Shown: one piece after another, positions 1 to 6,983 of the stretch
Position numbering within the stretch: the stretch's first letter is position 1
Layout of the letters: the number at the start of each line of letters is the position of its first letter
NCBI GenBank assembly: GCA_964478775.1
Contig: CAYZJC010000030.1
Location: forward strand, 1-16,711
Reading direction: 5' to 3'
DNA from: PNMQ01 sp964478775
GTDB taxonomy: Bacteria > Pseudomonadota > Alphaproteobacteria > Paracaedibacterales > CAIOTO01
Length of the DNA: 16,711 nucleotides
The notes under the pieces: model-generated
What the model was told of the DNA's origin: nothing
Seen by the model: only the letters and a program-made list of their open reading frames with translations
Databases searched by the model: none
Program-made: the position numbers and the translations under genes

Positions 1-1767
1 AAATAGGTCTGGTGCGGTGTTGGCGCAATAGCCAACAACAAGCCCACCGGCACTGCCGCCCATTACAGCTACTTGACTGGGGCTATCAACTTCGTAGATT
101 TGACATAACTGTCGCGTTGAAGAGATCACATCTTTAAATGTATTGAGTTTATTATTCATTTTACCATCTAGGTACCATTCATACCCACATTCACTGCCTC
201 CACGCGCATGCACAATTGCATATACAAAGCCTTCATCTGCAATGGTAGTCGCACGCACAGAAAAAGATGGTGTCATTGCAATGCCATATGACCCGTATGC
301 ATACACAAATAAAGGAAGATTTTTAGCAGGTGTATCTTTTCTCTTTAAGATAGAAACTGGAACTAATATATCATCATGACTTGGTAGCATCAGTAATTGA
401 GATTCATAAGCATTAGCGTCATAATTGGGAACACTTTTTTCATGCACTTTTGACAATTGGAACGTCTCAAAGTCAATTTCATATTTGCACAAGGGTTGTG
501 TCATGGTTTGATAATTAAAACGCACATAGGACGTTGTTGTTTCTTCAAATACAATTGAAATATTGCAAGGCTCATTTGAAATTTGAAATTCTTGTCTGTT
601 TGACATATCATTTAAGGAATAAATGTAAAGGTGAGAACTGGCGTTTTCCATAAACACAACGGCAAGGTGATTATTATAGACTTCAAAATCTCGCAATAAA
701 CGATTGGGCTGACTATCAATTAAGAGTTGCCATGTTGATTGGTCATCTACAGTGTCAAAACTGATTTTGAAAAGTTGAAAATTATGATGTGGGTCTGGAT
801 TCACTGCGATATATAAGTGATTTTCATTAGAGCTGCAACTGATTGCTTTTGAACCAAAGGCTTGAGATATAACTGTTTTGTATGAAAATTTTTCTTGTTG
901 CATATCCAGGACATGTAGCGTGTCGTTATTAGAGTGTCCGCTTGAAATGCATAAAAATTGTCCATCACCTGGGTTTGAAATCCCCACACCACAAAGCGGG
1001 TTGCTTTCCTCATAAATAAGAATGTCATCTGTTTTTGCTTGCCCCAGTGTGTGGAAATATACGCTTTTAGGCACAGAATTTACTTTTTGTGTGTAGAAAA
1101 AGCCAGGTAGTGTATTGTGCCATATGATAGAAGAGGAAACTTTTGTAATCGCAGTGTCTAAAATCTCATTGGTATTAAGATTCTTTACCGTAATGTCATA
1201 AAGTTCTGTGCCGTCACTATCAAGTGAATATGCCAATAAGTCATTAGCAGAAACTGCTACAGTGCCTATGTCAAAATAGTCATAGTTTCCTGATTCTTTG
1301 ATTTGATTTTCATCGAGGATGCATTCTTGGTTTTTTGAGCCCACTTTGAAGCGCATATGTGCTACATAGTCTTTGCCTTCAAAAAATCTTACAAAGTAAC
1401 GATAGCCTTTTTTGAGGAATGGGTATGTATCAAGATTGGGCTCTTCCATGCTAACTAATCTATTATAGATACGCTCTTCTGTTGCGAAATCACGAAAGGT
1501 ATTAAACTTATCTCTTTCTGCTTGAACGAGCGCATCAATTCTTTCTTTATTGGGACCTTGAGGATGTGCTGGGTTAAAGTAGCTAAAATCTTCTATCCAT
1601 GCATAAGGGTCTTCATTTAGAATATGAAATATTTTTTGTTCGTGCGATAAAGTGGTCATAGAAGTCTCAAAAGATTGCGCCCCTGCAGTAGGGGCGCTTG
1701 TTGCGTGCACGCTCGAGTATAGAGCGCTTAATAATAGGGTTGTGATGATTTTCATGAAGGGCTTCAT
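1..1767 (-). CDS. ptrB: Oligopeptidase B (protease II, peptidase family S9A), exported form, C-terminus cut by window edge
   Basis: Serine oligopeptidase that cleaves short peptides, in known members after Arg/Lys. I translated the minus strand and found 589 open codons from the ATG at 1767 to the left edge with no stop. Family marks are DPYAWIED near residue 52 (S9A proteins have DPYxWLED), a long beta-propeller middle, then YAYGSYG, ARGGSECGYEWY, NTFKD and the nucleophile elbow MGGSAGG with Ser572 (codon 52-54). The catalytic Asp and His lie beyond the window; by family length about 130 residues are missing. The N-terminus (MKIITTLLLSALYSSVHA, from the alternative ATG at 1755) is a signal peptide, so the enzyme is probably periplasmic; the E. 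coli enzyme has none. Neither ATG has a good ribosome-binding site. The start lies 44 bases after clpP on the same strand with no terminator between, so co-transcription is possible. Confidence 0.88.
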   Translation of the reverse strand, partial: MKPFMKIITTLLLSALYSSVHATSAPTAGAQSFETSMTTLSHEQKIFHILNEDPYAWIEDFSYFNPAHPQGPNKERIDALVQAERDKFNTFRDFATEERIYNRLVSMEEPNLDTYPFLKKGYRYFVRFFEGKDYVAHMRFKVGSKNQECILDENQIKESGNYDYFDIGTVAVSANDLLAYSLDSDGTELYDITVKNLNTNEILDTAITKVSSSIIWHNTLPGFFYTQKVNSVPKSVYFHTLGQAKTDDILIYEESNPLCGVGISNPGDGQFLCISSGHSNNDTLHVLDMQQEKFSYKTVISQAFGSKAISCSSNENHLYIAVNPDPHHNFQLFKISFDTVDDQSTWQLLIDSQPNRLLRDFEVYNNHLAVVFMENASSHLYIYSLNDMSNRQEFQISNEPCNISIVFEETTTSYVRFNYQTMTQPLCKYEIDFETFQLSKVHEKSVPNYDANAYESQLLMLPSHDDILVPVSILKRKDTPAKNLPLFVYAYGSYGIAMTPSFSVRATTIADEGFVYAIVHARGGSECGYEWYLDGKMNNKLNTFKDVISSTRQLCQIYEVDSPSQVAVMGGSAGGLVVGYCANTAPDLF

Positions 1768-1811
1768 ACTTGAGAGGCGGGGTTATTTGTAGGTATTGTT
1801 GAGAAAACCTA

Positions 1812-2441
1812 TTAAGCTTTGTCATTCATAATGTCAGGACGCTGTGTAACAACATGGTCAATTAAGCCGTATTCAAAAGCTTCTTCTGCTGACATAAAAC
1901 TATCACGTTCCATAGTTGCTTGAATTCTTTCAAGTGGTTGCCCTGTGCAGTCAACGTAGATATTGTTTAGTTTTTCACGTATTTTTAAAATTTCACGGGC
2001 TTGTATTTCAATATCTGTTGCCTGTCCTTGCGCACCACCTGATGGCTGGTGCAACATAACACGCGCATTTTTAAGGGCATAACGTTTGCCTTTTGTGCCT
2101 GCTGTTAAAAGAAGAGAGCCCATAGAGCAAGCTTGGCCTAAGCAAACAGTTGCAACATCACAGCGAATATAACGCATTGTGTCAAAAATTGATAATCCCG
2201 CAGTCACGACTCCACCTGGGGAATTAATGTACATGAAAATATCTTTTTTAGGGTCTTCAGATTCTAAAAACAAAAGTTGTGCGCAAATAAGAGCTGCCAT
2301 TTCATCATAAACCTGACCTGTGAGAAAGATGATTCTCTCTTTGAGAAGACGAGAATAAATGTCGTATGAACGCTCACCTCTGCCGGTTTGTTCAACGACC
2401 ATAGGGACTAATGTAGATGAAGTGTTAAAATTTTTTTCCAT
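1812..2441 (-). CDS. clpP: ATP-dependent Clp protease proteolytic subunit ClpP
   Basis: Serine peptidase that forms the double-heptamer chamber of the Clp protease and degrades proteins unfolded by ClpX or ClpA in the cytoplasm. The 209-residue product has the normal length. The triad is visible: Ser106 in GQACSMGS, His131 in MLHQPSGG and Asp180 in MERDSFMSAEEA. YINSPGG (71-77) forms the oxyanion/handle region, and the N-terminus LVPMVVEQTGRGERSYDIYSR is typical. Known clpP genes are usually next to tig and clpX. Here neither is adjacent: a PHA synthase lies upstream and oligopeptidase B downstream, so the usual clpP-clpX operon is broken. The 211-base gap to phaC contains a candidate promoter of its own. 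Confidence 0.97.
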   Translation of the reverse strand: MEKNFNTSSTLVPMVVEQTGRGERSYDIYSRLLKERIIFLTGQVYDEMAALICAQLLFLESEDPKKDIFMYINSPGGVVTAGLSIFDTMRYIRCDVATVCLGQACSMGSLLLTAGTKGKRYALKNARVMLHQPSGGAQGQATDIEIQAREILKIREKLNNIYVDCTGQPLERIQATMERDSFMSAEEAFEYGLIDHVVTQRPDIMNDKA

Positions 2442-2473
2442 GAAACCAACCTGTTTTTAATGAATTGAATTGT

Positions 2474-2502
2474 ATTATATTTTGCCTTAATTTCGTTGGA
2501 AA
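2474..2502 (-). promoter_or_regulatory. Candidate sigma70-type promoter for clpP
   Basis: On the minus strand a perfect -10 box TATAAT (2474-2479) is preceded, after 17 bases, by TTTCCA (2497-2502, four of six to TTGACA). It would start transcription about 25-30 bases before the clpP ATG. I see no clear heat-shock (sigma32) consensus. The -35 box is weak and the region is AT-rich, so this rests mainly on the -10 box and its position. Confidence 0.4.
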
Positions 2503-2652
2503 CGGAAGTTAAAAAATCTGTTTGGGCAATGATTAAATATGAATATGAGGAATGTTGAGTCTGTGTTTTGTGGTCTGAAAATTGAAAATGTTTAGTGGTG
2601 CTTAGCGCATTTGAATGAGGTTTACCTATTTGCAAAATAATGTAGAAAATGA

Positions 2653-3924
2653 CTAGTATTGTATTTGTAAAGGTGCTACGGCTTGCCTGACATAGCGTCC
2701 TGGTGCAGCTTCGATGGTGGGAACACGCGTTTTCTTTGACTTTGAACGAGGCTTGATACTTTCTTTGTGCCATAGTAACCATTCTTGCCACCAAGATTTT
2801 TTATCTACCAAATCTTTAGCTTTATGCATCGCCTCTTTTACTTCATTATCAGTCATGATTGTGTCAGATGTGATATTCGCATACCGATGAGCATGTGGGT
2901 CATGCACAATGCCAGCTACATGCCCACCTTGTGTGACGCAAATCTTTGCATTTGCAAAAACTGTCATGCCTTCCATCGACGCCTCAACGGGAACAATATG
3001 GTCTTTTTGTGCGCATACAATAAAGACGCGGCCTTGATAGTGAAGAGATTGCAAGTTTGATAATAATGAATTGGGGGCAAATATTTCATCAACATATTCA
3101 AGGTGGACGCGCCCTGGAATGTTGCTGACATCACCATTCCAATGTAAATAGTCAATCACCTTTGGTGTTTTTTTTAAATAGATGCGGTCTACAACATCTT
3201 GATAAATCATTTCGTGTGCGCGCATATGGGAAAACATATGAAATAGCCTATCGCCATGACAGACACCCTCTTGTTGGATCATCTGACGAACATAATGAAA
3301 GCTGGAGGTGTTCATTTGTTGGTTAAGTTCTTTAAGTCTTTTAAAATTAAATGGGGTTGCTAAAAGCGTAACCCCTTCAAATAACTGGGCATTCTTCATG
3401 AGTGACATACATAAACCGACCCCACCAATACAATAACCAATCCCATGAATTTGTTCGACATTTGACGCATCCTTAATAAATGTCGCACATCTTAAAATGG
3501 CGTCATCAATGAAGTCTTGCAGTGAAATATGAGCATGGCTTTTATCAGCATTAATCCACGACAAGCAATAGACTTCGAACCCTTCATCCATTAACCATTT
3601 GATGATTGACTTTTTTTCGCCCAAATCAAATATATAAAACTTATTAATCCACGGGGGAACAATAAAAAGTGGTGTATTATATTTTATACCTTTAGGGGAG
3701 ACATAACGCAATAGTTGACAGACATGGTTTTCAAATACCACATGCCCAGGGGTATTGGCAATGTTGACACCTACTTCATATGTAGACTCTGGCTTTGGAA
3801 GACTAACAAGCCCACAGACAGATAACACGCCCAGCATTTGTTCTTCAACCGTCAAGTGGGGGTAGTTCATTGGGTTATAACGTGGGTCTGCCAGCGCTTC
3901 CCATTTTTTTAAAAATATATCCAT
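2653..3924 (-). CDS. phaC: Short poly(3-hydroxyalkanoate) synthase (PhaC-like, alpha/beta hydrolase)
   Basis: Polymerises hydroxyacyl-CoA into storage polyester on granules in the cytoplasm. Visible marks are FYIFDLGEKKSIIKWLMDEG and the following LSWIN (class I synthases: YxLDLxxxNSxVxWxxxxG...SWRNP), the lipase-box-like GYCIGG with nucleophile Cys165, WNGDVSNIPGRVH (262-274), Asp308 in AQKDH, His335 in GGHVAGIV and a late WWQEW tryptophan cluster. Cys-to-Asp and Asp-to-His spacings (143 and 27) match the family. At 423 residues it is about 150 shorter than typical class I enzymes and lacks most of the N-terminal PhaC_N domain. No thiolase (phaA), reductase (phaB) or phasin gene is recognisable nearby. 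The C-terminus is basic (KPRSKSKKTR). The start at 3924 has AAAGGCGG upstream. A member of the wider PhaC-like hydrolase group acting on another acyl substrate is possible. Confidence 0.85.
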   Translation of the reverse strand: MDIFLKKWEALADPRYNPMNYPHLTVEEQMLGVLSVCGLVSLPKPESTYEVGVNIANTPGHVVFENHVCQLLRYVSPKGIKYNTPLFIVPPWINKFYIFDLGEKKSIIKWLMDEGFEVYCLSWINADKSHAHISLQDFIDDAILRCATFIKDASNVEQIHGIGYCIGGVGLCMSLMKNAQLFEGVTLLATPFNFKRLKELNQQMNTSSFHYVRQMIQQEGVCHGDRLFHMFSHMRAHEMIYQDVVDRIYLKKTPKVIDYLHWNGDVSNIPGRVHLEYVDEIFAPNSLLSNLQSLHYQGRVFIVCAQKDHIVPVEASMEGMTVFANAKICVTQGGHVAGIVHDPHAHRYANITSDTIMTDNEVKEAMHKAKDLVDKKSWWQEWLLWHKESIKPRSKSKKTRVPTIEAAPGRYVRQAVAPLQIQY

Positions 3925-3998
3925 AAATTGCCGCCTTTGCCTTATATATGAAAAGATAGCAATATATGGTAAACAAATTATTAATTGGAATTTAACCT

Positions 3999-4268
3999 TT
4001 AGTCTGGCACATTAACGGCTTGCACTTGTATTGATAGCTTGTCAATAAGTGCGTCTATTTCTGGTATGCTTAAATTTTCAAAGTCAATTTTCACACTTTC
4101 AGACTTTTTCTTGTCTAACACTTTTAAAATTTGAAGTGCTAATGCTAATTGGTTTTCTTGTAAGGCTCGTGCGTACAAGGCTTCTAATTCATGCTGTGCA
4201 GACACAACAGGTGGTAACATTTTCTTTCTTGTTCGCTTCTGTTTTGTATTTTGAATAGTATCTTTCAT
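3999..4268 (-). CDS. Small helical protein of unknown function
   Basis: I do not recognise this 89-residue protein. It has a very basic N-terminus (KQKRTRKK, residues 9-16), then an amphipathic helical stretch (ELEALYARALQENQLALAL and on to VLDKKK), a short acidic linker and a second helix (IPEIDALIDKLSIQV). No signal peptide, membrane segment or cysteine is present. AAGAGG lies 5 bases before the ATG, a good ribosome-binding site, which supports a real gene. It is 74 bases upstream of phaC on the same strand with no terminator seen, so they may be co-transcribed. A granule-associated or DNA-binding helper would fit the neighbour, but nothing in the sequence proves it; small-terminase-like helical proteins are another loose resemblance. 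Confidence 0.6.
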   Translation of the reverse strand: MKDTIQNTKQKRTRKKMLPPVVSAQHELEALYARALQENQLALALQILKVLDKKKSESVKIDFENLSIPEIDALIDKLSIQVQAVNVPD

Positions 4269-4452
4269 CCTTACCTCTTACGTTTAAAGTGCCATTAAGG
4301 CAATCATGATATAACAGACCTCTTTTAAAAAGTTAGGTGAAAAAAAGCCCATCTTTAGGGGGAAACTACTGTTTGGCTTGAACTATTTAAGGGGAAATTA
4401 AGTATTTTTTAACTTGATGTTTTTATACTAAGCCTAACGTATTTAAAATGAC

Positions 4453-4459
4453 AGGAAGG
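4453..4459 (+). promoter_or_regulatory. Strong ribosome-binding site of the Cys-rich exported protein
   Basis: AGGAAGG sits 7 bases before the ATG at 4467 and fixes that start, which also begins a well-formed signal peptide. Confidence 0.75.
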
Positions 4460-4466
4460 TTTATTT

Positions 4467-5552
4467 ATGAAATATATCAACATAAAAAGCGCAAAAATTT
4501 ATTTTACTTTTATCATGTATGCTTTGGTAAGCACGGCAATGGCTGAAAGTCGTGATGATTTTCTTGAAAGTAGTGCATTGTCGGGAATCATAAGCTTGAA
4601 CGATAATGGTCAGGTAGACACAAAAAAAAATGAAATGAAAAAAAATAAAAATAACAAAAAAAAGTTGATGAATGAATTAAAAGTGGAATCTAAATGGACA
4701 CCAGGGATGTGTGCTAAACTTTGCCGCAGTGAAAGCTGTTTGAAGGCGGGTTCAGTTTTGTCTATGTCAGATATGGCCACAATATGTGCAAAAAAATGTA
4801 AGGCCTCGCCTGAAATTATATTGTCTTGTGTTGTTCCAGCTTATCAAAAATATTGTAGATACGACGATAAAGCAATTAAAACACAATCATGTACAGAACT
4901 TTCCAATGCCAACAGCGCAATTTTACAATGGTTTTATGTAAAAGGGTATGTTGAAAAAACGAAAAAAGCCCCAATGGATTCAGCAGACAATCATGCATCT
5001 AATTCCAAAATTGTGGAAGCATGGAATACATTTTTTGATGAGGTGAGAAAAAAGAAAGCTGACCTTCGTGGTAAAGAACAGTTAACTGAAGAAGATGTTA
5101 AAAACCATATGAAAGAAGTGAAGAAAGTATTTGCTGAAAGATTTAAGGGCAAAGATTTTAAAAATGACTCACGAGCAAGGGAAAATGCAAAGAAACTCTT
5201 GTTAAAGGAAATTTCAGATGCTGAAAAACAAATGCAAGAAACGAAATCAAAAAGATCAATATTAGAAAATGAAATAGCAGCTTTCTCCCAAATACAAAAA
5301 GAAGCTCAGGAATTAAAGCGTAAACTAGATGAAAAAGAGGCTTTGGTTAAAGAACAACAAGTTTTAGTCGAAAATCTGGAAAAGGCTGATGATTTACGTA
5401 GTAAGCTGAAAGATGAATTGAAAGAAAAGTTGCAAAGACTTAATGATATTGATTTAGCTAAGAAGCCTGATGGGAAAGATAATGATAGCAATATGCTCGC
5501 AAGTATTGATTCCTCAGGCAATCCAGAGCCGTTGTTGGGTACTCTAAACTAA
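4467..5552 (+). CDS. Exported protein with eight-Cys domain and C-terminal coiled coil, unknown function
   Basis: I do not recognise a family. The N-terminus (lysines, hydrophobic core IYFTFIMYALVSTAMA, cleavage after Ala26) is a signal peptide. Residues 52-70 are a low-complexity Lys/Asn run encoded by four poly-A tracts. Residues 80-145 form a compact Cys domain (Cys 82, 86, 91, 107, 111, 121, 130, 142) with CxxxC spacing twice (CAKLC, CAKKC), suggesting disulphides in an oxidising compartment. From about 245 to 330 the sequence is a Lys/Glu-rich heptad-like coiled coil, and the tail is hydrophilic. There are no membrane segments after the signal peptide. It stands alone between a divergent gene upstream and its own terminator downstream, so it is probably a single-gene unit. 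A periplasmic scaffold or a secreted host-directed protein would both fit; neither is shown. Confidence 0.85.
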   Translation: MKYINIKSAKIYFTFIMYALVSTAMAESRDDFLESSALSGIISLNDNGQVDTKKNEMKKNKNNKKKLMNELKVESKWTPGMCAKLCRSESCLKAGSVLSMSDMATICAKKCKASPEIILSCVVPAYQKYCRYDDKAIKTQSCTELSNANSAILQWFYVKGYVEKTKKAPMDSADNHASNSKIVEAWNTFFDEVRKKKADLRGKEQLTEEDVKNHMKEVKKVFAERFKGKDFKNDSRARENAKKLLLKEISDAEKQMQETKSKRSILENEIAAFSQIQKEAQELKRKLDEKEALVKEQQVLVENLEKADDLRSKLKDELKEKLQRLNDIDLAKKPDGKDNDSNMLASIDSSGNPEPLLGTLN

Positions 5553-5600
5553 AGCGCGGATAGTAAGACTTAGCTTAATATTTGGAAAGTTTTCATCACT

Positions 5601-5633
5601 CACCTGTCAGTCGTGTGCTGGCAGGTGTTTTTT
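5601..5633 (+). terminator. Rho-independent terminator after the Cys-rich protein
   Basis: Arms CACCTGTCAG (5601-5610) and CTGGCAGGTG (5618-5627) pair over ten positions, with one G-U pair, around a 7-base loop. Six T follow (5628-5633). It lies about 50 bases after the stop codon at 5552. Confidence 0.9.
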
Positions 5634-5661
5634 ATATCATACACTTCATTTATATGAACAT

Positions 5662-5690
5662 TTGCCAAATTTATAATAATTGTTTATGCT
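5662..5690 (+). promoter_or_regulatory. Candidate sigma70-type promoter for rnd
   Basis: TTGCCA (5662-5667, five of six to TTGACA) is followed after 17 bases by TATGCT (5685-5690). It lies just after the preceding terminator and would give a leader of about 40 bases before the GTG start at 5736. Confidence 0.45.
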
Positions 5691-5735
5691 TTTGAGTAAA
5701 TAGTATATTTTTAATGATACATTGCAAGGAAACGT

Positions 5736-6935
5736 GTGCTTAACACAATGGATTTAACAGCTCTTAGCGCCCCTACATTTCATGTCATATCGTGTGATAG
5801 CGCATTTCAAAGTTTATGCGAAACATACCTTAGGGAAAAACCTGCTTTACTCTTTTTAGACACAGAGTTTACCAGAAGGACCACCTATTGGCCGACCCTT
5901 GAACTCATTCAGTTTATGACAGAAGGCAGTGACGTCTATATATTAGATTGCCAAAACCTTACCCAATGGGAAAGCTTTTCAGCGCTATTGCTGAGTGACG
6001 ACATCACAAAAGTTTTACACAGCGCACGACAAGATCTTGAAGGTTTGTGGAAATTAATGAATGTATTGCCAACTGTTGTATTTGATACACAAATTGCAGC
6101 AAGCTTTTTAGGCCTTGGCCCAAGTGTTGGTTTAAGTGACTTAGCGTCTATGTTGTTTGACGTCACCGTAGATAAGTCAGAACAATTTAGTCAATGGGAT
6201 AAAAGACCACTTCGCCCAGAGCAATTACACTATGCAGCCCAAGATGTTGCCTTGCTTAAAGCTGTGTATATGCATATGCATCACCATTTAGAGGTACAAA
6301 ATAGATTACCATGGGTTTTAGAAACCGGTGAGGTTTCCTTTAACATTGAAACGTTGGTACAAGACCCCAAGCTTGCCTGGCTTAGACTTAAAAACCACAT
6401 TGCCAATGAACATGTACTGTACTATGTTATTTATTTTGCATCGCTTCGTGAACAGTTAGCGCAAGCCTATAATCTCACACGTGGATTAGTTATCACAGAT
6501 ACAGACCTTATTAAATGGTGTGAACAACTTACACGATTGTGCCAAGACACTCCTGATCTGCAAGATAAGCTGACTCAATTTATTCATAATGATATACAGT
6601 TAAAAGAAATCTTTCATTTCTCATTTATATCGCTTTCCCTTAAAACTATTCAAATTTTAAGTAAGCGCAAACTTAAAACGTATCAAACACTGTTAAAGCA
6701 AGGCCCGCAACCACAACTGACCCACAAACAACAAATGCAACTGTCAGCAGTTAAAGGGGAAATTGGTAAAATTGCATCTAAGCTTTTAATTCCTATGCAT
6801 TACTTAGCCCCCAATGCTCTCTTAGAATCTTACATAAGGCTACCTTCATCTCAGCACCCCTTACGGCAAGGCTTTAGACAAGAAATTTTAAAAGAGGTGT
6901 TGGAACCCCTTGAGTTAAGTGAAAACAACACCTAA
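5736..6935 (+). CDS. rnd: Ribonuclease D
   Basis: 3'-5' exoribonuclease of the DEDDy family that trims the 3' ends of tRNA precursors and other stable RNAs. All three exonuclease motifs are visible: LFLDTEF with Asp42 and Glu44, HSARQDLE with Asp100, and HYAAQDV with Tyr166 and Asp170. The middle VFDTQIAASFLG is typical of RNase D. A C-terminal HRDC-like helical region starts near residue 205 (LAWLRLKNH onward). The length of 399 residues is normal. The start is taken as GTG 5736 because AAGGA (5726-5730) is 5 bases upstream; an ATG at 5748 is the alternative but would lie 17 bases from that site. The downstream receptor gene follows after 48 bases with no terminator, so the two are probably transcribed together. 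Confidence 0.95.
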   Translation: MLNTMDLTALSAPTFHVISCDSAFQSLCETYLREKPALLFLDTEFTRRTTYWPTLELIQFMTEGSDVYILDCQNLTQWESFSALLLSDDITKVLHSARQDLEGLWKLMNVLPTVVFDTQIAASFLGLGPSVGLSDLASMLFDVTVDKSEQFSQWDKRPLRPEQLHYAAQDVALLKAVYMHMHHHLEVQNRLPWVLETGEVSFNIETLVQDPKLAWLRLKNHIANEHVLYYVIYFASLREQLAQAYNLTRGLVITDTDLIKWCEQLTRLCQDTPDLQDKLTQFIHNDIQLKEIFHFSFISLSLKTIQILSKRKLKTYQTLLKQGPQPQLTHKQQMQLSAVKGEIGKIASKLLIPMHYLAPNALLESYIRLPSSQHPLRQGFRQEILKEVLEPLELSENNT

Positions 6936-6983
6936 AATAGGAACACTTTTTCAAAAGCGTTTATGGTGTAAAGGGTGGTTCAC

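Noticed and set aside
1768..1811. Terminator between clpP and oligopeptidase B
   Set aside because: Only a 5-base stem (TAGGT/ACCTA) without a T run on the minus strand.
2408..2794. 128-residue minus-strand frame between phaC and clpP
   Set aside because: It overlaps both real genes in another frame, has no signal or family features, and covers the promoter region.
6940..6983. Cobalamin riboswitch before the BtuB-like receptor
   Set aside because: The gap to rnd is only 48 bases, too short for the element, and no B12-box-like sequence is seen.
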